From Cupriavidus basilensis (GTDB lineage: Bacteria > Pseudomonadota > Gammaproteobacteria > Burkholderiales > Burkholderiaceae): a DNA stretch of 64,000 nucleotides. The notes beneath the pieces are model-generated. The model ran no database searches. It had not been told where the DNA came from and saw only the letters and a list, made by a program, of their open reading frames with translations. Positions 23,984-33,109 of this stretch are shown in pieces. Every line of letters starts with the position of its first letter. Within the stretch, counting starts at the first letter, position 1. The stretch is taken from NCBI RefSeq assembly GCF_008801925.2, contig NZ_CP062809.1:17788-81787 (forward strand), given 5' to 3'. Both the position numbers and the translations under genes were made by a program.

Positions 23984-24619
23984 ATGCCCTTTGCTGCCGA
24001 CCTTCCGCCGCAGCTCCAGGAGCGCGTCGTGTGCGCCGTTTCGGCGGCCGTGAAGTACGAAGTGCCGGCCAACATCGTGTTGGCCGTCGCGGAGAAGGAA
24101 GGCGGCAAGCCGGGCCAGTGGGTGCGCAACTCGAACGGCACTCATGACGTGGGGCCGATGCAGTTCAACACGGCTTACCTGCGCGACCTGGCCCGCTACG
24201 GCATCACGGCGGACGATGTAGCGGCCGCTGGCTGCTACTCGTTCGACCTCGCCGCCTGGCGCTTGCGGATGCACATTCGCAACGACAAGGGCGATCTCTG
24301 GACGAAGGCCGCGAATTACCACTCACGCACGCCGCAGTACAACGCGGTGTATCGCGCCGACCTGATGCGCAAGGCCGCCAAGTGGGCGGATTGGCTCGAA
24401 GCTCGGTTCGTCACGCTGGACGTGACGAAGGCGGGGGCCACGCCCTCGATGCCGACCGGGCCAGCGCCGGCGGTGCAAGCCGCCCAGCAGGCCACGGCAG
24501 CGGCCCCAGCGGCCGCGCCGGCGGCCAGGCCGGCAGCAGCTCCATCCATCAACGTCGCGGGCGGCTACGTGCCGCGCTCGATCTCCTTCAACAACAGAAG
24601 CGAAGGCTCGCCGGAGTAG
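23984..24619 (+). CDS. trbN: TrbN, VirB1-like lytic transglycosylase
   Basis: 211 residues. An SLT-type domain runs from about 8 to 130 with the candidate catalytic Glu in LAVAEKEGGKPGQWVRNSNGTHDVGPMQFNT; the C-terminal 60 residues are Ala/Pro-rich. Opens peptidoglycan for channel assembly. It lacks an obvious signal peptide. Starts 1 base after the trbM stop codon. Confidence 0.92.
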   Translation: MPFAADLPPQLQERVVCAVSAAVKYEVPANIVLAVAEKEGGKPGQWVRNSNGTHDVGPMQFNTAYLRDLARYGITADDVAAAGCYSFDLAAWRLRMHIRNDKGDLWTKAANYHSRTPQYNAVYRADLMRKAAKWADWLEARFVTLDVTKAGATPSMPTGPAPAVQAAQQATAAAPAAAPAARPAAAPSINVAGGYVPRSISFNNRSEGSPE

Positions 24620-24633
24620 GGCGGGCCTTCCGA

Positions 24634-24646
24634 TTTAGCGGCTAAA
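24634..24646. promoter_or_regulatory. KorB operator before trbO
   Basis: Perfect TTTAGCGGCTAAA ending 2 bases before the trbO start codon. Confidence 0.87.
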
Positions 24647-24648
24647 AC

Positions 24649-24918
24649 ATGGACAAATTCCACGCCTTCATGATGCGCTACACGCTCGGTTTCGGCCGGG
24701 TGCTGACCGCCTATTGCAACTGGGCCGAATCGCAGGCCAAGGGGCAATTCGATCTGCTCTTGCTGGGCCTCGGCCCGATCTTCGCGCTGGGTCTGCTGCT
24801 GTGGGCGCTGCCGGCATGGATCGGCAAGCCCATTGCCTTCGTGCTGTCGCTTCCTGCGCTGTACATCATCTTCCTGGTGCTGCGCGCCTATGCCTCACGC
24901 GGGGGCAAGCGCGGATGA
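24649..24918 (+). CDS. trbO: TrbO, small membrane protein
   Basis: 89 residues with two hydrophobic segments (about 35-52 and 58-78) and a basic end. Matches TrbO in size and position. In RK2 it is not essential for transfer. Its end overlaps trbP by 4 bases. Confidence 0.9.
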   Translation: MDKFHAFMMRYTLGFGRVLTAYCNWAESQAKGQFDLLLLGLGPIFALGLLLWALPAWIGKPIAFVLSLPALYIIFLVLRAYASRGGKRG

Positions 24919-25613
24919 AGCCCTTGCACGTGCCGGATGGGACGGTCGAAGCGTTGAAGTGGCTCGCGCTGGCCCTGATGACCGGCGATCACGTCAACAA
25001 GTACCTGTTCAATGGCACGCTGCCGTTTCTCTTCGAGGCCGGCCGCCTGGCGCTGCCGATCTTCGTTTTCGTGCTGGCCTACAACCTGGCTCGACCTGGT
25101 GCATTCGAGCGCGGCGCGTACACGCGCACGATGAAGCGCCTCGCGGTGTTCGGCGCTGTGGCCTCGGTGCCCTTCGTCGCCCTGGGTGGCCTGTCCGCCG
25201 GGTGGTGGCCCCTCAATGTCTTGTTCACGCTCCTGGTCGTGACGGCGTGCGCCTACCTGGTGGAAAAGGGCGGCCCGCTGCACCTGGTCGGCGCCGGCCT
25301 GGTGTTCCTGGTCGGTGGCGGCCTGGTCGAATACTGGTGGCCGGCCGTGGCCTTCGGCCTGGCGGTGTGGTCGTACCGCAAGCGGCCCACCTGGGCCGCC
25401 GCGGCCGTCGCGCTGCTCGCCTGCGCGGCGCTGTGGTTCATCAATCGCAACCTGTGGGCGCTGGCCTCGCTGCCGCTGCTCCTGGTCGCTTCCCGCGTCG
25501 ATCTGCCCATGCCGCGCCTGCGCTGGGCGTTCTACGCCTATTACCCGCTGCACCTGGCCGCTCTGTGGTTGATCCGCATCCCCATGAGCAAGGCCGGCTA
25601 CCTGTTCTTCTGA
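24915..25613 (+). CDS. trbP: TrbP, TraX-family pilin-modifying membrane protein
   Basis: 232 residues, strongly hydrophobic, with about seven to eight membrane segments. TraX-family features: MTGDHVNKYLFNGTLPFLFEAGRLALPIFVFVLAYNLARPG and FYAYYPLHLAALWLIR. TraX of F acetylates the pilin N-terminus; in RK2 TrbP was linked to pilin maturation. The start at 24915 is fixed by the ATGA overlap with trbO. Confidence 0.93.
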   Translation: MKPLHVPDGTVEALKWLALALMTGDHVNKYLFNGTLPFLFEAGRLALPIFVFVLAYNLARPGAFERGAYTRTMKRLAVFGAVASVPFVALGGLSAGWWPLNVLFTLLVVTACAYLVEKGGPLHLVGAGLVFLVGGGLVEYWWPAVAFGLAVWSYRKRPTWAAAAVALLACAALWFINRNLWALASLPLLLVASRVDLPMPRLRWAFYAYYPLHLAALWLIRIPMSKAGYLFF

Positions 25614-25628
25614 TTTGGAGTCCGCACC

Positions 25629-26072
25629 ATGCGCAAAGCCCTTTTTCTGACCCTCTCCTTGGCGTCCCTTGCCTTCGCGCCTGGCGCGATGGCCGCCGGC
25701 GCTGCCGGCATGGCGGCCGTGAGCTATGGCGAGCCGGTCTTGACCGCTGTTTCGGTGTCCTTCTCCGACAGCAGCACCACGTTCCGGCCGGACGCTTCCA
25801 CGGCCGAGCTGCTGGCCGAGGCGAAGGGGGCCACGATCATCTACGTCAGCGGTCGCACCAGCACGCTACGCCCCAGCGCGGCCGATGAGGCCCTGGCCTT
25901 GCGCCGGGCCTTGTCGGCCCGCCAGTACCTGATTGCGCGCGGCGTGTCGCCGCTCAAGATCATGGTGAACTTCGCTTCGGCATCCGACTTCGTGGCCGAC
26001 AACTCGACGCCAGAAGGGCGGCACCAGAACCAGCGCGTGGACATTGAAGTCATCTACGTGCCTACGTACTAA
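25629..26072 (+). CDS. upf30.5: upf30.5, OmpA-like exported protein
   Basis: 147 residues with a signal peptide (MRKALFLTLSLASLAFAPGAMAAG) and a C-terminal OmpA-like peptidoglycan-binding pattern (VSGRTSTLRPSAADEALALRRALSARQYLIARGVSPLKIMVNFASASDF ... NQRVDIEVIYV). Occupies the upf30.5 position after trbP. Possibly part of the mating apparatus, unproven. A hairpin with AGCCGCT (26074-26080) and AGCGGCT (26092-26098) follows, without a T run. Confidence 0.87.
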   Translation: MRKALFLTLSLASLAFAPGAMAAGAAGMAAVSYGEPVLTAVSVSFSDSSTTFRPDASTAELLAEAKGATIIYVSGRTSTLRPSAADEALALRRALSARQYLIARGVSPLKIMVNFASASDFVADNSTPEGRHQNQRVDIEVIYVPTY

Positions 26073-26174
26073 AAGCCGCTCGCTTCGGTCTAGCGGCTGC
26101 GTCACCTGCCTAGTGGTGAGCAGTCGGGGGCATCCCGACACCCAATTTCCTAACCAACCCTCAAGGTCGTGTCT

Positions 26175-26591
26175 ATGCAATCAACCAAGAAGTGTCTAGC
26201 CCTCGTTATTCCATTGCTCGCCCTCGCGGGCTGCGCTGCGTTGGATCAAGTCGCCAAGGATGTGCAGAAGGCCACCGCCCCGGTGATGCTCACGGAATCC
26301 CTGCCGCAAATCTGCCAGGCCGCGAAAGACAACCAGGTGCGAGCAAACGGCCTCTATGCCAACAAGGGCCTTGCGGTCAGCGGTGAAGTGCGCTCCGTCA
26401 CCGAAGGCTTCCAGCCTCGCTATCGGGTGTTCCTGCGCTCCGGCCAGGTTTCGGTGCATGCCGGTACAGACAACAAGCTCAACGTCACCCAGCTTTCAAC
26501 CGGGAAAACCGCTCGGGTGTCGGGTGTCGTGTCGGACGTGAGCTACGACTACAACGGGTGTTCGATCTCGCTGAAAGACGCGACGTTTTAA
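26175..26591 (+). CDS. putative lipoprotein with OB-like domain
   Basis: 138 residues from MQSTKKCLALVIPLLALAGC; lipobox LALAGC with Cys20. The second half (NKGLAVSGEVRSVTEGFQPRYRVFLRSGQVSVHAGTDNKLNVTQLSTGKTARVSGVVSDVSYDYNGCSISLKDATF) has the beta pattern of the tRNA_anti-like OB fold seen in small exported proteins. ATG at 26175, with AAGG upstream, is chosen. The last intact backbone gene before the accessory insertion. Not named. Confidence 0.8.
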   Translation: MQSTKKCLALVIPLLALAGCAALDQVAKDVQKATAPVMLTESLPQICQAAKDNQVRANGLYANKGLAVSGEVRSVTEGFQPRYRVFLRSGQVSVHAGTDNKLNVTQLSTGKTARVSGVVSDVSYDYNGCSISLKDATF

Positions 26592-26613
26592 CTGCGCTGC
26601 TGGCGTCCCCTAG

Positions 26614-26656
26614 CGGGCCTCCATCGCCGTTCCTGGCGATGCTGCAGGCCCGTTTT
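26614..26656 (+). terminator. terminator built around a palindrome unit
   Basis: Outer arms CGGGCCT (26614-26620) and AGGCCCG (26646-26652) enclose one CATCGCC-N6-GGCGATG unit (26622-26641), followed by TTTT (26653-26656). It thus doubles as a member of the dispersed palindrome family. IS1071 begins 8 bases further on. Confidence 0.65.
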
Positions 26657-26664
26657 CCTTGACA

Positions 26665-29600
26665 GGGGTCGATTTGTTTTCGTTGTCAAAAGTGACGGTA
26701 GGAGATCGAGCACTGGCGTAGGGGTGGTCTGATAAGCCCTTGATTTCATTGGTTTTCCTGTTCACTTTTTCAGGCGTATTGTGTCTGCCCCAATCACCGG
26801 AGACACAAGATGCAAAGCTGGCACACAACCTACCTTGGCCTGCGAGAGCTGCCAAGGGAAATCAGCACCTTCGAGCTTCAGTCGTTTTTCACGTACAGCC
26901 GTACTGAGCGCGAGCTCATCAACGCCCGCCGAAGCAACGCCCACAAGCTGGGTCTGGCACTGCACATAGGTTTCTTGCGCTTGAGCGGGCGCCTGCTGAA
27001 TTCGGTGCGCATCGTTCCGACAACCCTGTGGCGCCATCTGGGTGACGAAATCGGCATCACTGCTGTTGAACTGGCATCCCTGCGAGCCCTGTATGTTCGC
27101 GGTCGAACCCTCTTTGACCATCAACAACTGGCCTGTGATGTCCTGGGGTTTCATTGGATGACGGAGCACCAACGTCGCGCCCTGGTACGCACCCTGCGCG
27201 ATGAGGTGGCCCGCTGCGCCGATCGGGATCAATTGCTCGTATTCGCTCGGCGCTGGTTGTATCAAAGCAAGATCCTGATCCTGCGCGACCGTGACATCCG
27301 TGTCCTGGTCACAGCGGCGCTGGGACAACTCGAAGAAGAAACAGCCAAAACGATTGCGGCATCTGTGCTGCCCGAACAACTGGTGCGCTGGCGGGATGCC
27401 ATGGCCGCATTGCGCCCGGATGGGCAAACCCAGCAGAGCTGGTTGTGGTCGGCACCGGCCAAACACTCAACCAAACAAATTGGCGAGGTGTTCGAGCGAA
27501 TCGAACTGCTGTACGCCCTGAATGTCCACAAACACCTGGACGACCTGTCCGGTCTCATTGTGCGGCGCTATGCACGCCGCCTGGCTTCAAGGCCTCCCTC
27601 GGTGGGGGCCAGGATCAAAGAACCCGCTCGCACAGTGGAGGTTGGCTGCTTTTTACGGCACTGCCTGTTTACCAGCACAGACCAAGCTATCTTGATGGTT
27701 CAGCGGCGCGTTGCCGATCTTTGGCGCACGGTCGCAGCAGGTGTCACGGAGACGGTCAATTGGGCTGACCTGTACAAGACATTGCTGGCAGAGCTGGCTG
27801 GTTTGGTCGCCCAGGGTGAACTTCAAGACGCGGAGTTGCGGGCTCGAATTGTTGCCCTGCTCAGTGCCAGCCAGCAAGGCAAACCACCCAGCCGGGCCTC
27901 GGTGGTGCGTGAGCGTTTGTTTGACGCCATACGTCCCGTGCGCTCTTTGCTGGCCGAAATCACCAAGCTGCCCTGGCAGGCCAATAGCGAGCACCCGGTG
28001 ACCACAGCCTTGGCCCAATTGACGAAACTGTACGCGGGCAAACTTCGCGAACTACCTGCTGATGTCAGCGCCCCTCGCTTGGGTTCGGTCTGGAGCGGCG
28101 CGATTGCGGGTGCCGACCGGGAGCGCGCGTTTCGGGCCTTGGAGGTGGCCACCCTGTTTTCATTGCGACGTGCCGTGCGCAACGGTTCGGTGTGGATTGA
28201 GCACAGCCTGAGCTTTCGTGGCCGCGCACGCCTGTTCTTCACTGATGCGCGCTGGCAGGAAGAAGCCAAACGGCACTATGCCCGACTGTCACTGCCAGCC
28301 AATGCATCCACACTTTTGAAGCCGTTGCTGGCCAAGGTACGCGCCGGCGTGGAGGCAGTGGCCGTCGCCGCGCGCAGCGGTGTGCTGCGCGTGGACGAAG
28401 AACTCCACCTTTCAGTATTGCCGGCAGAGGATGAAGATCCAGAGGTGATTAAGTTGAGGGCCAAACTTGACCTGAGGATCGGTGAGGTGCAACTCCCAGA
28501 AGTGATCCTGGCCGTTGACGCTCAGGTACGTTTCAGCTGGATCATGCTTGGCCGCGAGCCACGTTCGACAGAAGAGCTGCTGATGGTCTACGCCGGCATC
28601 ATGGCCCACGGCACCAGTCTGACGGCGGCCGAATGCGCCCGTATGATTCCGCAGTTGTCTGCCACCAGCATCCGTCAGGCCATGCGTTGGGCCGGGGACG
28701 AGCGTCGCTTGAGTCAAGCCTGCCACGCGGTGCTGGAGTTCATGCAACGGCACCCCATTGCAGCGACATGGGGTCGCACGGACCTGGCGTCGTCCGACAT
28801 GATGAGCATGGAAACCACCCAACGGGTGTGGCAGGCCCGACAGGATCCAAGACGCAACACGTCCTCGATTGGCATCTACTCCCATGTGCGTGACCGATGG
28901 GGGATCTTCTACGCGCAGCCTTTTGTGCTCAATGAGCGCCAGGCAGGGGTCGCCATTGAGGGTGTCGTGCGCCAAGAATCCATCGAGACCAGCCAGTTGG
29001 CGGTGGACACCCACGGCTACACCGACTTTGCCATGGCGTTGGCCCGGCTACTGGGGTTCGATCTATGCCCACGACTGAAGGAATTGAAGCAGCGTCATCT
29101 GTACGTGCCGCGTGGCACGATCATTCCACCGGAGATCGCAGCAGTTTGCGAGGCTACCGTCGATACCGCTTTGATTGAGAAGCACTGGGACACCTTGGTC
29201 CATTTGGCAGCCTCGGTGATGAGCGGCAACGCCAGCGCAGTTGCAGCGCTGGCCAGATTTGGATCGGCGGCGCGGGGAGACCCCATCTACGAAGCGGGTG
29301 TTCAGTTGGGGCGCTTGCTGCGAACTGCGTTCCTGGCCGACTACTTTGTCAAAGACGCCTTCAGGAATGAGCTGCGTCGGGTACTCAACCGGGGTGAGGC
29401 GGTCAATGCCTTGAAGCGGGCGATTTATACCGGCCGGATCAGCCCGGCGCAGGCCAAACGTGTCGATGAAATGCAGGCTGTGGCCGATGCGTTGAGCCTG
29501 ATGGCCAACATCGTGATGGCGTGGAATACCTCACAGATGCAGGCGGTCCTGGATCGCTGGTCGAACCGCCGCCAGGTCATTCCACCGGAACTGATCGGGA

Positions 29601-29868
29601 AGATTGCGCCCACCAGGCTGGAGAGCATCAACTTGCGGGGTGTGTTTCGCTTCCCGGTTGACCGCTATGCTGACCAAATCCTGCCTTCGCGGCCAAATGC
29701 ATCGATAACTGGCACCAATGGATGAAACCGACCACGGTTTGACGCCACGAATCGCAGATTTGAAAGTGAACAGGAAAGTCAATGAAATCAACGATCTACC
29801 AACACCACCTCCGCGCCAGTGCTAGCTTTTCGTACCGTCACTTATTGCACTGAAAACGAGGAGACCCC
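26665..29868 (+). mobile_element. IS1071-type element, copy A (mosaic)
   Basis: 3204 bp, the length of IS1071, a Tn3-family element lacking a resolvase. Long terminal inverted repeats of about 110 bp begin GGGGTC at 26665 and end GACCCC at 29868. The left repeat is clearly divergent (GGGGTCGATTTGTTTTCG) while the right has the GGGGTCTCCTCGTTTTCAGT form shared with copy B. From about 29423 to the right end it is nearly identical to 41730-42175 of copy B; left of that the two tnpA genes differ. No 5-bp target duplication is visible (TGACA versus CAAAG). Confidence 0.9.
26810..29725 (+). CDS. tnpA: Tn3-family transposase TnpA of copy A
   Basis: 971 residues from MQSWHTTYLGLRELPREIS. N-terminal DUF4158-like domain, C-terminal DDE domain with the conserved ...GVAIEGVVRQESIETSQLAVDTHGYTDFAMALARLLGFDLCPRL... 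region near 715-760. Clearly related to copy B's TnpA but differing at many residues, until about residue 870, after which the sequences are identical. Full length, so possibly active on IS1071-type ends. Confidence 0.93.
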   Translation: MQSWHTTYLGLRELPREISTFELQSFFTYSRTERELINARRSNAHKLGLALHIGFLRLSGRLLNSVRIVPTTLWRHLGDEIGITAVELASLRALYVRGRTLFDHQQLACDVLGFHWMTEHQRRALVRTLRDEVARCADRDQLLVFARRWLYQSKILILRDRDIRVLVTAALGQLEEETAKTIAASVLPEQLVRWRDAMAALRPDGQTQQSWLWSAPAKHSTKQIGEVFERIELLYALNVHKHLDDLSGLIVRRYARRLASRPPSVGARIKEPARTVEVGCFLRHCLFTSTDQAILMVQRRVADLWRTVAAGVTETVNWADLYKTLLAELAGLVAQGELQDAELRARIVALLSASQQGKPPSRASVVRERLFDAIRPVRSLLAEITKLPWQANSEHPVTTALAQLTKLYAGKLRELPADVSAPRLGSVWSGAIAGADRERAFRALEVATLFSLRRAVRNGSVWIEHSLSFRGRARLFFTDARWQEEAKRHYARLSLPANASTLLKPLLAKVRAGVEAVAVAARSGVLRVDEELHLSVLPAEDEDPEVIKLRAKLDLRIGEVQLPEVILAVDAQVRFSWIMLGREPRSTEELLMVYAGIMAHGTSLTAAECARMIPQLSATSIRQAMRWAGDERRLSQACHAVLEFMQRHPIAATWGRTDLASSDMMSMETTQRVWQARQDPRRNTSSIGIYSHVRDRWGIFYAQPFVLNERQAGVAIEGVVRQESIETSQLAVDTHGYTDFAMALARLLGFDLCPRLKELKQRHLYVPRGTIIPPEIAAVCEATVDTALIEKHWDTLVHLAASVMSGNASAVAALARFGSAARGDPIYEAGVQLGRLLRTAFLADYFVKDAFRNELRRVLNRGEAVNALKRAIYTGRISPAQAKRVDEMQAVADALSLMANIVMAWNTSQMQAVLDRWSNRRQVIPPELIGKIAPTRLESINLRGVFRFPVDRYADQILPSRPNASITGTNG

Positions 29869-30979
29869 CAAAGGCGCTTCCCGGCACCACAGCGACACCT
29901 TCGCTATTGAGTAATTCAGTTGCGAACGCCGCATCCGTATCGATGACCTTTCCTTGCTGCGTTTTCTTTCCAAGGATGTTTTGGCAGGAGGGAAATAGGT
30001 AAAACGCGCCGTCGGGCAACGTGCACGAGAGGCCGTCGGTCGCGTTCAAGATTGCGGCTGATATTTTTCGGCGCTCGTCGTAGGTTCGAACGAAATTTCT
30101 GACCTCAGTTCGAGGTCCGTTTAAAGCCGCTGCAGCGGCATATTGAGCGACCATGTTCGGCGCTGAACTCAACTGACCTTGAACCTTGCACATTGCCTTG
30201 ATGAGTTCAGTTCGCCCAGCCGCATAGCCAATGCGCCATCCGGTCATGGCATAGGCTTTGGACACGCCATTGATGACCAAAGTGCGGTCTGCAAGTTCCG
30301 GCACAGCTTGTGCCAAGGTTGCGAACGTTGTGTCGCCGTAGACCAGATACTCGTAGATATCGTCGGTCATCACCAATACGTGCGGATGCCGCTGGAGCAC
30401 CTTGCCAAGCTCTTTGAGTTCGGTGTCCGAGTATGTCGCGCCACTTGGGTTGCTTGGTGAGTTGAGCAAGAGCCATTTCGTGCGCGGGCTAATACGCTTT
30501 TCGAGCTCTTCGGGCGAAAGAATGAATCTTGGGCCATCAGTTTGAGCAACGACTGGCACGCCACCGAGCATGCTCACCAGCTCCGGATACGAAACCCAGT
30601 ACGGAGCGGGAATGATGACCTCGTCACCAGGATTGAGCGTCGCGATGAAGGCGTTGGAGATGACTTGCTTCGCGCCGCTGCAAACCACAATATTCTGGAC
30701 GTCAACATCAAGGGCGTTGTCGAGTTTTAGCTTCGCAGCAATGGCTGCGCGCAGCTCAGGCACACCATTCACTGGCGAGTACTTCGTCTTTCCATCCACC
30801 GCAGCTTTGTGTGCTGCTTCGATGATGTGGGCAGGTGTGGGGAAGTCCGGCTCACCAGTAGCTAGCGAAATCACATCGCGGCCCTGTGATTTGAGGTCTC
30901 GCGCAAGCTGGGCGGACTCTAATGTGGCCGACGGCTTCATTGCTTTGACCGAATGGGAGAGAAGGTTTGCATTTGGCAT
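29822..30979 (-). pseudogene. class I aminotransferase (AspC-like), 3' end replaced by IS1071
   Basis: 385 codons. A typical PLP fold-type I enzyme: TGEPDFPTP, SPSNPSGATYSDTELK, and the Schiff-base Lys in VINGVSKAYAMTGWRIGYAAG, as in aspartate/aromatic aminotransferases (about 400 residues). The frame enters IS1071 after VPGSAFG and ends with the 15-residue tail LLVFSAISDGTKS and its neighbours from the IS terminus, replacing roughly the last 30 residues, which include conserved substrate-binding Arg (RISYA). Likely inactive. Divergent from a LysR gene at 31058. The original role is unknown. Confidence 0.85.
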
Positions 30980-31057
30980 GATGCAATTCTCAATGCGTAA
31001 TATGATAAATAAAAGCGATAAATTTTTATAAAATAAAATAACTTTTATTTATATATC

Positions 31058-31960
31058 ATGATGACATTCAAGCAGCTTGAAGCCATTTACTGGGTTGCCC
31101 AACTGGGTGGCTTTTCTCAGGCCGCCTTAAAGCTTCACACAACGCAACCTGCGGTCTCCAAAAGGGTTCAGGAGCTTGAAGACGCCTTTGGGACGCCATT
31201 GTTTGATCGGTCGCTTCGTTCAGCACGACTTACGCAGAAGGGCGAGGAAATGTTTCGAATCGCCAAGGATTTGCTCGAACGAAGAGAGCTTGCAATCAAC
31301 GGATTCGCAACTGCGGAGCCACCCGAGCGGCAACTGCGAATCGGAGTGACAGAACTCACGGCCATGACGTGGTTGCCTCGATTCGTGAATGAAGTGCAAA
31401 GCAGGTTCCCAAACACGTCCTTTGAGCCGGATATTGATGACAGTTTTGGACTGCGCAACAAGCTTCTTGAAGACCAACTGGATATCGCAATACTTCCCGA
31501 TATGTTTGAAGACAGCCGGCTGGCCAAGACAAGGTTGGGTAAGGTTGTGAACGCTTGGATGGCGAAATCCGGCATCTTTGCGCCTCAAGCAGAGCTGACG
31601 GTCCACAACATTGCGAGCCAGCGAGTGCTTTCTCAGGGGGTGCGATCAGCGACGGGAGCGCTGTATGAAAAATGGTTCAAAGCGGCAGGCATTGCATCGG
31701 CAAATCGAATCGTGAGCAACAACCTCATGGCAACAATCGGAATGACCGTTTCAGGGCTGGGAGTGGCGCATCTGCCTCGCCACTGCCTCCAGCCCTTTGT
31801 TGATTTGGGAATGCTCGAAGTGCTGCGTGTCGTTCCTCCAGTTCCAGACGTTGCCTACGTGGCCGCTTGCAAAGCAGACCGGCACAGTGTTGTCCTCGAC
31901 GAGCTGGTATCCATAGCGGTGAAGTTGTGTGACTTTGATAGAGCGTTTCAGGCGACATGA
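31058..31960 (+). CDS. LysR-family regulator
   Basis: 300 residues. HTH at about 3-62 (FKQLEAIYWVAQLGGFSQAALKLHTTQPAVSKRVQELEDAFGTPLFDR), then a LysR effector domain. It diverges from the aminotransferase gene with an AT-rich 78-base gap that should hold both promoters. It may control that gene or the hydroquinone operon facing it at 32007-36577. Which ligand it senses cannot be read from the sequence. Confidence 0.9.
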   Translation: MMTFKQLEAIYWVAQLGGFSQAALKLHTTQPAVSKRVQELEDAFGTPLFDRSLRSARLTQKGEEMFRIAKDLLERRELAINGFATAEPPERQLRIGVTELTAMTWLPRFVNEVQSRFPNTSFEPDIDDSFGLRNKLLEDQLDIAILPDMFEDSRLAKTRLGKVVNAWMAKSGIFAPQAELTVHNIASQRVLSQGVRSATGALYEKWFKAAGIASANRIVSNNLMATIGMTVSGLGVAHLPRHCLQPFVDLGMLEVLRVVPPVPDVAYVAACKADRHSVVLDELVSIAVKLCDFDRAFQAT

Positions 31961-32006
31961 GCGAAGTGATTGGGCATGTGAGCACGACGAACTATTGAAA
32001 TCGCAT

Positions 32007-33071
32007 TCAAACAGGCGCCGCGCCAAGCCATGCGCGCTCAAGGAGTTCCCGAATAGCGGCTCGCTCCAGCGCTCGTGGATTTGGATAAGGCTTCTTCATC
32101 GCCGCATCAGCCACTTTGTCGAGATCCTCCGATTTCACACCCAATCCTCGAAGAGAGGTGGGCGCGCCCAATTGGGTGGCGAGATCGTAGATTCCCAGTG
32201 CCGGATTTTTGCTGTTCAGCGCTCTTGCAATGCGCGCCATAGCCTCGGGCGCCGATCCCGCGTTGTAGGCTAATGCGTGCGGAAGAACCACGGTATGGGT
32301 TTCTGCGTGCGGAAGATTGAGCATTCCACCCAGCGTATGGCACAGCTTGTGATGCAAGGCGACGGAAGTCGCTCCCAATGCCATACCGGACAACCAAGCG
32401 CCGTAGAGGCACTGTGACCGAGCAGATTGATCGGCGGAATTTTCAACCACCTTGGGCAGTCCCTGCGCGAGGGAGCGAATACCTTCCTCGGCGATGAGAG
32501 AGGTGATGGGATTTCGATCCTCGGCATACAGGGCCTCAACGCAATGCGCGATCGCATTGATGCCACTGGTGACACTCATCGGCGTTGGAAGCGAAAGTGT
32601 CAGCGCCGGATCGTAGAGCACGGTGCGCGGAAGAACCTTTGGGTCGCGTCCAGTGCGCTTTTCATTGCCATCGGTAATGCCGTAAATCGGCGTCATTTCC
32701 GATCCTGCGTAAGTCGTGGGAATGGCGATGATTGGAATGTTCGATTCCAGCGCTATCGCTTTTCCCAAACCGATCGTTGAGCCGCCGCCGGCCGCAACAA
32801 TACAGTCGACACCTAAAGTGCTTGCAAGGGATCTCGCCTCGCGCGCAATGTCTAGAGGGACGTGCATTGCTGCTTTGGGGAAAAGTCCCGCAAAACGGGA
32901 CCCCAAAGCGTCCCCCACAATTTTCCCCAGAGCCGTTTGTTCGGGGGTGCACAGAACAAGGGCGCGTGTGCCGCCAAGCGTTGCAAATTCTTCGGAAAGC
33001 CTGTCAAGGCTGCCCTCACCAAATACAACGCGCGCGCCCAAGGGCGAATAGGTAAAGGAAATATTTTGCAT
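32007..33071 (-). CDS. maleylacetate reductase (iron-type ADH family)
   Basis: 354 residues from MQNISFTYSPLGARVVFGEGSL. Family motifs: VAAGGGSTIGLGKAIALE (nucleotide binding), IPTTYAGSEMTPIYGIT, LHHKLCHTLGG and LPHAETHTVVLPHALAY. Reduces maleylacetate (and chloro-maleylacetates) to 3-oxoadipate with NADH. Last gene of the leftward PcpB-PcpA-hydrolase-reductase cluster; paralogous to 56302-57360 but clearly different in sequence. ATG at 33069-33071 chosen for the family-like length. Confidence 0.92.
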   Translation of the reverse strand: MQNISFTYSPLGARVVFGEGSLDRLSEEFATLGGTRALVLCTPEQTALGKIVGDALGSRFAGLFPKAAMHVPLDIAREARSLASTLGVDCIVAAGGGSTIGLGKAIALESNIPIIAIPTTYAGSEMTPIYGITDGNEKRTGRDPKVLPRTVLYDPALTLSLPTPMSVTSGINAIAHCVEALYAEDRNPITSLIAEEGIRSLAQGLPKVVENSADQSARSQCLYGAWLSGMALGATSVALHHKLCHTLGGMLNLPHAETHTVVLPHALAYNAGSAPEAMARIARALNSKNPALGIYDLATQLGAPTSLRGLGVKSEDLDKVADAAMKKPYPNPRALERAAIRELLERAWLGAAPV

Positions 33072-33109
33072 TGGTAGTAGAGAGCAGCGCTGCTGATCTC
33101 CTTTCAAGA

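Noticed and set aside
22015..24141. 708-codon antisense frame opposite trbL-trbN
   Set aside because: Arises from the Gly/Ala-rich trbL tail; Arg/His-rich nonsense composition.
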